Shown: in pieces, positions 1 to 9,913 of the stretch | Position numbering within the stretch: position 1 is the stretch's first letter | Layout: the number at the start of each line of letters is the position of its first letter | Source of the DNA: Lasioglossum baleicum | Taxonomy: Eukaryota; Arthropoda; Insecta; Hymenoptera; Halictidae | Length of the DNA stretch: 64,000 nt | Direction of reading: 5' to 3' | Assembly: GCF_051020765.1 (NCBI RefSeq) | Contig: NW_027469209.1 | Location: 1 to 64,000, forward strand | Translations under genes and position numbers: made by a program | Notes under the pieces: generated by a model | Told to the model about the DNA's origin: nothing | Database searches by the model: none | The model's input: only the letters and a program-made list of their open reading frames with translations

Positions 1-30
1 AAAAACCTGCGCATGCGCATCCCACAAAAC
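1..30 (+). repeat. Truncated tail of a B run at the window edge
   Basis: The window opens inside a B run. The end of one unit is followed by a final B with the ACAAAA tract, then A begins at 31. A perfect NRF1-type palindrome TGCGCATGCGCA lies at 8-19. Confidence 0.93.
8..19. promoter_or_regulatory. Perfect NRF1-type palindrome (representative of hundreds)
   Basis: TGCGCATGCGCA fits the established NRF1 consensus YGCGCAYGCGCR exactly and is its own reverse complement. It forms wherever two B units meet without the CATACGC change. My parse gives 596 B-to-B junctions in total, most of which keep the core. Variants CGCACGCGC and CGCCTGCGC still resemble accepted NRF1 sites. Whether any protein binds here is unknown; the motif match is what is seen. 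Confidence 0.6.
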
Positions 31-72
31 CTCGCACGTGTTTTTACTCGACTAGCCTGCGGGATGCATCCT
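31..72 (+). repeat. Unit A, 42-bp monomer (representative copy)
   Basis: This is the first complete A unit, taken to begin at CTCGCAC. In order it carries CTCGCACGTG (E-box CACGTG at 35-40), a T5 tract followed by ACTC or GCTC, CGACTAGC, CTGCGGG and the 10-bp palindrome GGATGCATCC. About 1,168 copies fill the window. Recurrent substitutions define subtypes: TTTTTA versus TTTTTG, ACTCGAC versus ACTGGAC, GGGATGC versus GGGAAGC, GCATCC versus GCACCC, CCTGCGGG versus CCGGCGGG, and CACGTG versus CACGGG or CACTTG. The period of 42 bp equals four helical turns of B-DNA at 10.5 bp per turn. The choice of start is arbitrary, but it is the phase at which every B run gives way to A. Confidence 0.97.
35..40. 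promoter_or_regulatory. CACGTG E-box/G-box core (representative of about a thousand)
   Basis: CACGTG occurs once in almost every A unit, spaced 42 bp apart in A runs. It is the canonical site for bHLH proteins of the MYC/MAX/USF type in animals and for the plant G-box. Some units lose it (CACGGG at 246-251, CACTTG at about 2,577, CGCCCGTG near 20,000, CACGTA at 21,620). Function is not implied by the match alone. Confidence 0.5.
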
Positions 73-308
73 CTCGCACGTGTTTTTACTGGACTAGCCT
101 GCGGGATGCATCCTCTCGCACGTGTTTTTACTCGACTAGCCTGCGGGATGCATCCTCTCGCACGTGTTTTTACTCGACTAGCCTGCGGGATGCATCCTCT
201 CGCACGTGTTTTTACTCGACTAGCCTGCGGGAAGCATCCTCTCGCACGGGTTTTTGCTCGACTAGCCTGCGGGATGCATCCTCTCGCACGTGTTTTTGCT
301 CGACTAGC

Positions 309-423
309 GATGCGCATCCCAAAAAACCTGCGCATGCGCATCCCAAAAAACCTGCGCATGCGCATCCCACAAAACCGGCGCATGCGCATCAGACAAAACC
401 TGCGCATACGCATCCCACAAAAC
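309..423 (+). repeat. Unit B, 24-bp monomer: representative run of five
   Basis: This run holds five 24-bp units, the last lacking 5 bp where A resumes. Each unit has the octamer palindrome ATGCGCAT, then CCC, then an A-rich tract (A6 or ACAAAA), then CCTGCG. The junction between two B units creates TGCGCATGCGCA, a perfect 12-bp palindrome. Order within runs is polar: the first unit normally has A6, later units have ACAAAA, and the last often has CATACGC in place of CATGCGC. This run also has the CATCAGAC variant near 388-393, which recurs in HOR gamma. Its first base is G instead of the usual C (ctagcGatgc), the only such case I noticed. About 784 B units are present in the window. Confidence 0.95.
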
Positions 424-3280
424 CTCGCACGTGTTTTTACTCGACTAGCCGGCGGGATGCATCCTCTCGCACGTGTTTTTACTGGACTAGCCTGCGGGAT
501 GCATCCTCTCGCACGTGTTTTTGCTCGACTAGCCATGCGCATCCCAAAAAACCTGCGCATGCGCATCCCAAAATACCTGCGCACGCGCATCCCACAAAAC
601 CTGCGCATGCGCATCCCACAAAACCTCGCACGTGTTTTTACTCGACTAGCCTGCGGGATGCATCCTCTCGCACGTGTTTTTACTGGACTAGCCTGCGGGA
701 TGCATCCTCTCGCACGTGTTTTTACTCGACTAGCCTGCGGGATGCATCCTCTCGCACGTGTTTTTACTCGACTAGCCTGCGGGATGCATCCTCTCGCAAA
801 TGTTTTTACTCGACTAGCCTGCGGGATGCATCCTCTCGCACGTGTTTTTGCTCGACTAGCCTGCGGGATGCATCCTCTCGCACGTGTTTTTGCTCGACTA
901 GCCATGCGCATCCCAAAAAACCTGCGCATGCGCATCCCACAAAACCTGCGCATGCGCATCCCACAAAACCTGCGCATACGCATCCCACAGAACCTCGCAC
1001 GTGTTTTTACTCGACTAGCCGGCGGGATGCATCCTCTCGCACGTGTTTTTACTCGACTAGCCTGCGGGATGCATCCTCTCGCACGTGTTTTTACTCGACT
1101 AGCCTGCGGGATGCACCCTCTCGCACGTGTTTTTACTCGACTAGCCTGCGGGAAGCATCCTCTCGCACGTGTTTTTACTCGACTAGCCTGCGGGAAGCAT
1201 CCTCTCGCACGTGTTTTTGCTCGACTAGCCTGCGGGATGCATCCTCTCGCACGTGTTTTTGCTCGACTAGCCATGCGCATCCCACAAAACCGGCGCATGC
1301 GCATCCCACAAAACCTCGCACGTGTTTTTACTCGACTAGCCTGCGGGATGCATCCTCTCGCACGTGTTTTTACTCGACTAGCCTGCGGGATGCATCCTCT
1401 CGCACGTGTTTTTACTGGACTAGCCTGCGGGATGCATCCTCTCGCACGTGTTTTTACTCGACTAGCCTGCGGGATGCATCCTCTCGCACGTGTTTTTACT
1501 CGACTAGACTGCGGGATGCACCCTCTCGCACGTGTTTTTACTCGACTAGCCTGCGGGAAGCATCCTCTCGCACGTGTTTTTACTCGACTAGCCTGCGGGA
1601 TGCATCCTCTCGCACGTGTTTTTACTCGACTAGCCTGCGGGATGCATCCTCTCGCACGTGTTTTTGCTCGACTAGCCTGCGGGATGCATCCTCTCGCACG
1701 TGTTTTTGCTCGACTAGCCATGCGCATCCCAAAAAACCTGCGCATGCTCATCCCAAAAAACCTGCGCATGCGCATCCCACAAAACCTGCGCATGCGCATC
1801 CCACAAAACCTGCGCATACGCATCCCACAAAACCTCGCACGTGTTTTTACTCGACTAGCCGGCGGGATGCATCCTCTCGCACGTGTTTTTACTCGACTAG
1901 CCTGCGGGATGCATCCTCTCGCACGTGTTTTTACTCGACTAGCCTGCGGGATGCATCCTCTCGCACGTGTTTTTACTCGACTAGCCTGCGGGAAGCATCC
2001 TCTCGCACGTGTTTTTACTCGACTAGCCTGCGGGATGCATCCTCTCGCACGTGTTTTTGCTCGACTAGCCTGCGGGATGCACCCTCTCGCACGTGTTTTT
2101 ACTCGACTAGCCTGCGGGAAGCATCCTCTCGCACGTGTTTTTACTCGACTAGCCTGCGGGAAGCATCCTCACGCACGTGTTTTTGCTCGACTAGCCTGCG
2201 GGATGCATCCTCTCGCACGTGTTTTTGCTCGACTAGCCATGCGCATCCCAAAAAACCTGCGCATGCGCATCCCACAAAACCGGCGCATGCGCATCCCACA
2301 AAACCTGCGCATACGCATCCCACAAAACCTCGCACGTGTTTTTACTCGACTAGCCGGCGGGATGCATCCTCTCGCACGTGTTTTTACTGGACTAGCCTGC
2401 GGGATGCATCCTCTCGCACGTGTTTTTGCTCGACTAGCCATGCGCATCGCAAAAAACCTGCGCATGCGCATCCCAAAAAACCTGCGCATGCGCATCCCAC
2501 AAAACCTGCGCATGCGCATCCCACAAAACCTCGCACGTGTTTTTACTCGACTAGCCTGCGGGATGCATCCTCTCGCACTTGTTTTTACTGGACTAGCCTG
2601 CGGGATGCATCCTCTCGCACGTGTTTTTACTCGACTAGCCTGCGGGATGCATCCTCTCGCACGTGTTTTTACTCGACTAGCCTGCGGGATGCATCCTCTC
2701 GCACGTGTTTTTACTCGACTAGCCTGCGGGAAGCATCCTCTCGCACGTGTTTTTACTCGACTAGCCTGCGGGATGCATCCTCTCGCACGTGTTTTTACTC
2801 GACTAGCCTGCGGGATGCATCCTCTCGCACGTGTTTTTGCTCGACTAGCCTGCGGGATGCATCCTCTCGCACGTGTTTTTGCTCGACTAGCCATGCGCAT
2901 CCCAAAAAATCTGCGCATGCGCATCCCAAAAAACCTGCGCATGCGCATCCCACAAAACCTCGCACGTGTTTTTACTCGACTAGCCTGCGGGATGCATCCT
3001 CTCGCACGTGTTTTTGCTCGACTAGCCATGCGCATCCCAAAAAATCTGCGCATGCGCATCCCAAAAAACCTGCGCATGCGCATCCCACAAAACCTCGCAC
3101 GTGTTTTTACTCGACTAGCCTGCGGGATGCATCCTCTCGCACGTGTTTTTACTCGACTAGCCTGCGGGATGCATCCTCTCGCACGTGTTTTTACTCGACT
3201 AGCCTGCGGGAAGCATCCTCTCGCACGTGTTTTTACTCGACTAGCCTGCGGGATGCATCCTCTCGCACGTGTTTTTACTC

Positions 3281-4621
3281 CCGACTAGCCTGCGGGATGC
3301 ATCCTCTCGCACGTGTTTTTGCTCGACTAGCCTGCGGGATGCATCCTCTCGCACGTGTTTTTGCTCGACTAGCCTGCGGGATGCATCTCTCGCACGTGTT
3401 TTTTGATCGACTAGCCATGCGCATCCCAAAAAACCTGCGCATGCGCATCCAAAAAACCTGCGCATGCGCATCCCACAAAACCTCGCACGTGTTTTTACTC
3501 GACTAGCCTGCGGGATGCATCCTCTCGCACTTGTTTTTACTGGACTAGCCTGCGGGATGCATCCTCTCGCACGTGTTTTTACTCGACTAGCCTGCGGGAT
3601 GCATCCTCTCGCACGTGTTTTTACTCGACTAGCCTGCGGGATGCACCCTCTCGCACGTGTTTTTACTCGACTAGCCTGCGGGAAGCATCCTCTCGCACGT
3701 GTTTTTACTCGACTAGCCTGCGGGATGCATCCTCTCGCACGTGTTTTTACTCGACTAGCCTGCGGATGCATCCTCTCGCACGTGTTTTTGCTCGACTAGC
3801 CTGCGGGATGCATCTCTCGCACGTGTTTTTACTGGACTAGCCTGCGGGATGCATCCTCTCGCACGTGTTTTTACTCGACTAGCCTGCGGGATGCATCCTC
3901 TCGCACGTGTTTTTTACTCGACTAGCCTGCGGGATGCATCCTCTCGCACGTGTTTTTACTCGACTAGCCTGCGGGAAGCATTCTCTCGCACGTGTTTTTA
4001 CTCGAATAGCCTGCGGGATGCATCCTCTCGCACGTGTTTTTACTCGACTAGCCTGCGGGATGCATCCTCTCGCACGTGTTTTTGCTCGACTAGCCTGCGG
4101 GATGCACCCTCTCGCACGTGTTTTTGCTCGACTAGCCATGCGCATCCCAAAAAATCTGCGCATGCGCATCCCAAAAAACCTGCGCATGCGCATCCCAAAA
4201 AACCTGCGCATGCGCATCCCACAAAACCTCGCACGTGTTTTTACTCGACTAGCCTGCGGGATGCATCCTCTCGCACGTGTTTTTACTCGACTAGCCTGCG
4301 GGATGCATCCTCTCGCACGTGTTTTTACTCGACTAGCCTGCGGGAAGCATCCTCTCGCACGTGTTTTTACTCGACTAGCCTGCGGGATGCATCCTCTCGC
4401 ACGTGTTTTTACTCGACTAGCCTGCGGGATGCACCCTCTCGCACGTGTTTTTACTCGACTAGCCTGCGGGAAGCATCCTCTCGCACGTGTTTTTACTCGA
4501 CTAGCCTGCGGGATGCATCCTCTCGCACGTGTTTTTACTCGACTAGCCTGCGGGATGCATCCTCTCGCACGTGTTTTTGCTCGACTAGCCTGCGGGATGC
4601 ATCCTCTCGCACGTGTTTTTT
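3281..4621 (+). other. Cluster of eight small indels
   Basis: Departures from unit length occur here: CC inserted at 3,281-3,282; one base lost near 3,387; T5 grown to T6 at 3,399-3,404; one C lost at 3,450; one G lost near 3,764; one base lost near 3,813; T6 at 3,910-3,915; T6 at 4,616-4,621. Most are in homopolymers or short runs. Outside this cluster and a pair at 19.67-20.07 kb, every composite fits exact multiples of the units. Local sequencing or assembly error is one explanation; real decay of one patch is the other. Confidence 0.85.
3482..4227 (+). repeat. Longest composite, A16B4
   Basis: Sixteen A units precede four B units, against a typical 3-10. An internal TTTTTG unit (around 3,787) is followed by TTTTTA units. 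That breaks the usual rule that TTTTTG units sit only at the end of an A run, and suggests two A runs were joined with loss of the intervening B run. Three one-base indels lie inside it, at about 3,764, 3,813 and 3,910-3,915. Confidence 0.8.
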
Positions 4622-5587
4622 GCTCGACTAGCCATGCGCATCCCAAAAAACCTGCGCATGCGCATCCCAAAAAACCTGCGCATGCGCATCCCACAAAACC
4701 TGCGCATGCGCATCCCACAAAACCTCGCACGTGTTTTTACTCGACTAGCCTGCGGGATGCATCCTCTCGCACGTGTTTTTACTCGACTAGCCTGCGGGAT
4801 GCATCCACTCGCACGTGTTTTTACTCGACTAGCCTGCGGGAAGCATCCTCTCGCACGTGTTTTTACTCGACTAGCCTGCGGGATGCATCCTCTCGCACGT
4901 GTTTTTACTCGACTAGCCTGCGGGATGCATCCTCTCGCACGTGTTTTTACTCGACTAGCCGGCGGGATGCATCCTCTCGCACGTGTTTTTACTGGACTAG
5001 CCTGCGGGATGCAACCTCTCGCACGTGTTTTTGCTCGACTAGCCATGCGCATCCCAAAAAACCTGCGCATGCGCATCCCAAAAAACCTGCGCATGCGCAT
5101 CCCACAAAACCTGCGCATGCGCATCCCACAAAACCTCGCACGTGTTTTTACTCGACTAGCCTGCGGGATGCATCCTCTCGCACGTGTTTTTACTGGACTA
5201 GCCTGCGGGATGCATCCTCTCGCACGTGTTTTTACTCGACTAGCCTGCGGGATGCATCCTCTCGCACGTGTTTTTACTCGACTAGCCTGCGGGATGCACC
5301 CTCTCGCACGTGTTTTTACTCGACTAGCCTGCGGGAAGCATCCTCTCGCACGTGTTTTTACTCGACTAGCCTGCGGGATGCATCCTCTGGCACGTGTTTT
5401 TACTCGACTAGCCTGCGGGATGCATCCTCTCGCACGTGTTTTTGCTCGACTAGCCTGCGGGATGCATCCTCTCGCACGTGTTTTTGCTCGACTAGCCATG
5501 CGCATCCCAAAAAACCAGCGCATGCGCATCCCAAAAAACCTGCGCATGCGCATCCCACAAAACCTGCGCATGCGCATCCCACAAAAC

Positions 5588-8500
5588 CTCGCACGTGTTT
5601 TTACTCGACTAGCCTGCGGGATGCATCCTCTCGCACTTGTTTTTACTTTACTAGCCTGCGGGATGCATCCTCTCGCACGTGTTTTTACTCGACTAGCCTG
5701 CGGGATGCATCCTCTCGCACGTGTTTTTACTCGACTAGCCTGCGGGATGCATCCTCTCGCACGTGTTTTTACTCGACTAGCCTGCGGGAAGCATCCTCTC
5801 GCACGTGTTTTTACTCGACTAGCCTGCGGGATGCATCCTCTCGCACGTGTTTTTACTCGACTAGCCTGCGGGATGCATCCTCTCGCACGTGTTTTTGCTC
5901 GACTAGCCTGCGGGATGCATCCTCTCGCACGTGTTTTTGCTCGACTAGCCATGCGCATCCCAAAAAATCTGCGCATGCGCATCCCAAAAAACCTGCGCAT
6001 GCGCTTCCCAAAAAACCTGCGCATGCGCATCCCACAAAACCTCGCACGTGTTTTTACTCGACTAGCCTGCGGGATGCATCCTCTCGCACGTGTTTTTACT
6101 GGACTAGCCTGCGGGATGCATCCTCTCGCACGTGTTTTTACTCGACTAGCCTGCGGGATGCATCCTCTGGCACGTGTTTTTACTCGACTAGCCTGCGGGA
6201 TGCATCCTCTCGCACGTGTTTTTACTCGACTAGCCTGCGGGAAGCATCCTCTCGCACGTGTTTTTGCTCGACTAGCCTGCGGGATGCATCCTCTCGCACG
6301 TGTTTTTGCTCGACTAGCCATGCGCATCCCAAAAAACCTGCGCATGCGCATCCCAAAAAACCTGCGCATGCGCATCCCACAAAACCGGCGCATGCGCATC
6401 CCACAAAACCTGCGCATACGCATCCCACAAAACCTCGCACGTGTTTTTACTGGACTAGCCTGCGGGATGCATCCTCTCGCACGTGTTTTTGCTCGACTAG
6501 CCTGCGGGATGCACCCTCTCGCACGTGTTTTTGCTCGACTAGCCATGCGCATCCCAAAAAATCTGCGCATGCGCATCCCAAAAAACCTGCGCATGCGCAT
6601 CCCAAAAAACCTGCGCATGCGCATCCCACAAAACCTCGCACGTGTTTTTACTCGACTAGCCTGCGGGATGCATCCTCTCGCACGTGTTTTTACTCGACTA
6701 GCCTGCGGGATGCATCCTCTCGCACGTGTTTTTACTCGACTAGCCTGCGGGAAGCATCCTCTCGCACGTGTTTTTACTCGACTAGCCTGCGGGATGCATC
6801 CTCTCGCACGTGTTTTTACTCGACTAGCCTGCGGGATGCATCCTCTCGCACGTGTTTTTACTCGACTAGCCGGCGGGATGCATCCTCTCGCACGTGTTTT
6901 TACTGGACTAGCCTGCGGGATGCAACCTCTCGCACGTGTTTTTGCTCGACTAGCCATGCGCATCCCAAAAAACCTGCGCATGCGCATCCCAAAAAACCTG
7001 CGCATGCGCATCCCACAAAACCTGCGCATGCGCATCCCACAAAACCTCGCACGTGTTTTTACTCGACTAGCCTGCGGGATGCATCCTCTCGCACGTGTTT
7101 TTACTGGACTAGCCTGCGGGATGCATCCTCTCGCACGTGTTTTTACTCGACTAGCCTGCGGGATGCATCCTCTCGCACGTGTTTTTACTCGACTAGCCTG
7201 CGGGATGCACCCTCTCGCACGTGTTTTTACTCGACTAGCCTGCGGGAAGCATCCTCTCGCACGTGTTTTTACTCGACTAGCCTGCGGGATGCATCCTCTC
7301 GCACGTGTTTTTACTCGACTAGCCTGCGGGATGCATCCTCTCGCACGTGTTTTTGCTCGACTAGCCTGCGGGATGCATCCTCTCGCACGTGTTTTTGCTC
7401 GACTAGCCATGCGCATCCCAAAAAACCTGCGCATGCGCATCCCAAAAAACCTGCGCATGCGCATCCCACAAAACCTGCGCATGCGCATCCCACAAAACCT
7501 CGCACGTGTTTTTACTCGACTAGCCTGCGGGGTGCATCCTCTCGCACGTGTTTTTACTCGACTAGCCTGCGGGATGCATCCACTCGCACGTGTTTTTACT
7601 CGACTAGCCTGCGGGAAGCATCCTCTCGCACGTGTTTTTACTCGACTAGCCTGCGGGATGCATCCTCTCGCACGTGTTTTTACTCGACTAGCCTGCGGGA
7701 TGCATCCTCTCGCACGTGTTTTTACTCGACTAGCCGGCGGGATGCATCCTCTCGCACGTGTTTTTACTGGACTAGCCTGCGGGATGCAACCTCTCGCACG
7801 TGTTTTTGCTCGACTAGCCATGCGCATCCCAAAAAACCTGCGCATGCGCATCCCAAAAAACCTGCGCATGCGCATCCCACAAAACCTGCGCATGCGCATC
7901 CCACAAAACCTCGCACGTGTTTTTACTCGACTAGCCTGCGGGATGCATCCTCTCGCACGTGTTTTTACTGGACTAGCCTGCGGGATGCATCCTCTCGCAC
8001 GTGTTTTTACTCGACTAGCCTGCGGGATGCATCCTCTCGCACGTGTTTTTACTCGACTAGCCTGCGGGATGCACCCTCTCGCACGTGTTTTTACTCGACT
8101 AGCCTGCGGGAAGCATCCTCTCGCACGTGTTTTTACTCGACTAGCCTGCGGGATGCATCCTCTCGCACGTGTTTTTACTCGACTAGCCTGCGGGATGCAT
8201 CCTCTCGCACGTGTTTTTGCTCGACTAGCCTGCGGGATGCATCCTCTCGCACGTGTTTTTGCTCGACTAGCCATGCGCATCCCAAAAAACCTGCGCATGC
8301 GCATCCCAAAAAACCTGCGCATGCGCATCCCACAAAACCTGCGCATGCGCATCCCACAAAACCTCGCACGTGTTTTTACTCGACTAGCCTGCGGGATGCA
8401 TCCTCTCGCACTTGTTTTTACTTTACTAGCCTGCGGGATGCATCCTCTCGCACGTGTTTTTACTCGACTAGCCTGCGGGATGCATCCTCTCGCACGTGTT

Positions 8501-9913
8501 TTTACTCGACTAGCCTGCGGGATGCATCCTCTCGCACGTGTTTTTACTCGACTAGCCTGCGGGAAGCATCCTCTCGCACGTGTTTTTACTCGACTAGCCT
8601 GCGGGATGCATCCTCTCGCACGTGTTTTTACTCGACTAGCCTGCGGGATGCATCCTCTCGCACGTGTTTTTGCTCGACTAGCCTGCGGGATGCATCCTCT
8701 CGCACGTGTTTTTGCTCGACTAGCCATGCGCATCCCAAAAAATCTGCGCATGCGCATCCCAAAAAACCTGCGCCTGCGCATCCCACAAAACCTGCGCATG
8801 CGCATCCCACAAAACCTCGCACGTGTTTTTACTCGACTAGCCTGCGGGATGCATCCTCTCGCACGTGTTTTTACTGGACTAGCCTGCGGGATGCATCCTC
8901 TCGCACGTGTTTTTACTCGACTAGCCTGCGGGATGCATCCTCTGGCACGTGTTTTTACTCGACTAGCCTGCGGGATGCATCCTCTCGCACGTGTTTTTAC
9001 TCGACTAGCCTGCGGGAAGCATCCTCTCGCACGTGTTTTTGCTCGACTAGCCTGCGGGATGCATCCTCTCGCACGTGTTTTTGCTCGACTAGCCATGCGC
9101 ATCCCAAAAAACCTGCGCATGCGCATCCCAAAAAACCTGCGCATGCGCATCCCACAAAACCGGCGCATGCGCATCCCACAAAACCTGCGCATACGCATCC
9201 CACAAAACCTCGCACGTGTTTTTACTGGACTAGCCTGCGGGATGCATCCTCTCGCACGTGTTTTTGCTCGACTAGCCATGCGCATCCCAAAAAACCTGCG
9301 CATGCGCATCCCACAAAACCGGCGCATGCGCATCCCACAAAACCTCGCACGTGTTTTTACTCGACTAGCCTGCGGGATGCATCCTCTGGCACGTGTTTTT
9401 ACTCGACTAGCCTGCGGGATGCATCCTCTCGCACGTGTTTTTACTCGACTAGCCTGCGGGAAGCATCCTCTCGCACGTGTTTTTGCTCGACTAGCCTGCG
9501 GGATGCATCCTCTCGCACGTGTTTTTGCTCGACTAGCCATGCGCATCCCAAAAAACCTGCGCATGCGCATCCCAAAAAACCTGCGCACGCGCATCCCACA
9601 AAACCTGCGCATGCGCATCCCACAAAACCTCGCACGTGTTTTTACTCGACTAGCCTGCGGGAAGCATCCTCTCGCACGTGTTTTTACTCGACTAGCCTGC
9701 GGGATGCATCCTCTCGCACGTGTTTTTACTCGACTAGCCTGCGGGATGCATCCTCTCGCACGTGTTTTTGCTCGACTAGCCTGCGGGATGCATCCTCTCG
9801 CACGTGTTTTTGCTCGACTAGCCATGCGCATCCCAAAAAACCAGCGCATGCGCATCCCAAAAAACCTGCGCATGCGCATCCCACAAAACCTGCGCATGCG
9901 CATCCCACAAAAC
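5588..9913 (+). repeat. HOR alpha, copy 1 (4,326 bp)
   Basis: Composites: A9B4, A7B5, A3B4, A8B4, A9B4, A8B4, A9B4, A9B4, A7B5, A2B3, A5B4, A5B4, with junctions at 6041, 6434, 6635, 7046, 7499, 7910, 8363, 8816, 9209, 9344, 9629 and 9914. The first nine recur in the same order 4,326 bp downstream. Shared private markers include ACTTTAC after CACTTG (5,646; repeated internally near 8,411), GCGCTTCCC near 6,002, GCAACC units, and GGGGTGC near 7,530. An internal sub-repeat is visible as A8B4-A9B4 twice in a row (6,635-7,498 and 7,499-8,362, 864 bp each). Confidence 0.92.

Larger units (their letters stand above)
31..5587 (+). repeat. Segment I: heterogeneous 5' composites
   Basis: Composites in order from 31: A7B5, A3B4, A7B4, A7B2, A10B5, A10B4, A3B4, A9B3, A2B3, A8B3, A16B4, A10B4, A8B4, A9B4. 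Junctions are at 424, 625, 994, 1315, 1834, 2329, 2530, 2959, 3094, 3482, 4228, 4724, 5135 and 5588. The series A10B4-A3B4-A9B3-A2B3 (1,834-3,093) matches HOR beta at 21,527-22,786, including the rare GCATCGC change near 2,449. The first two composites resemble HOR gamma (CATCAGAC and the AAAATACC change). The segment is therefore a patchwork of types found elsewhere in the window. Eight of the window's ten small indels lie between 3,281 and 4,621. Confidence 0.88.

Noticed and set aside
62..71. GGATGCATCC palindrome as a bacterial operator, attachment site or terminator stem
   Set aside because: It recurs in nearly every A unit without an associated gene, T-run terminator arrangement or unique context, so it is part of the repeat.
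31..72. CENP-B box in unit A (TCG followed by CGGG)
   Set aside because: The CENP-B consensus has seven bases between TTCG and CGGG. Here there are nine between CTCG and CGGG, and the first base differs, so it does not match. Centromere identity cannot be claimed from sequence alone.
309..423. CRISPR array (24-bp direct repeats)
   Set aside because: B units are contiguous with no unique spacers, A units are themselves repeats, and no cas gene is present.
806..1000. Many 61-80 codon minus-strand ORFs spaced through the window as small genes
   Set aside because: Each is simply the reverse reading of one B run plus the adjacent TTTTTG A units, ending at the TAA made by the first TTTTTA unit. 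Their lengths just report B number (64 codons for four B, 72 for five, 80 for six).
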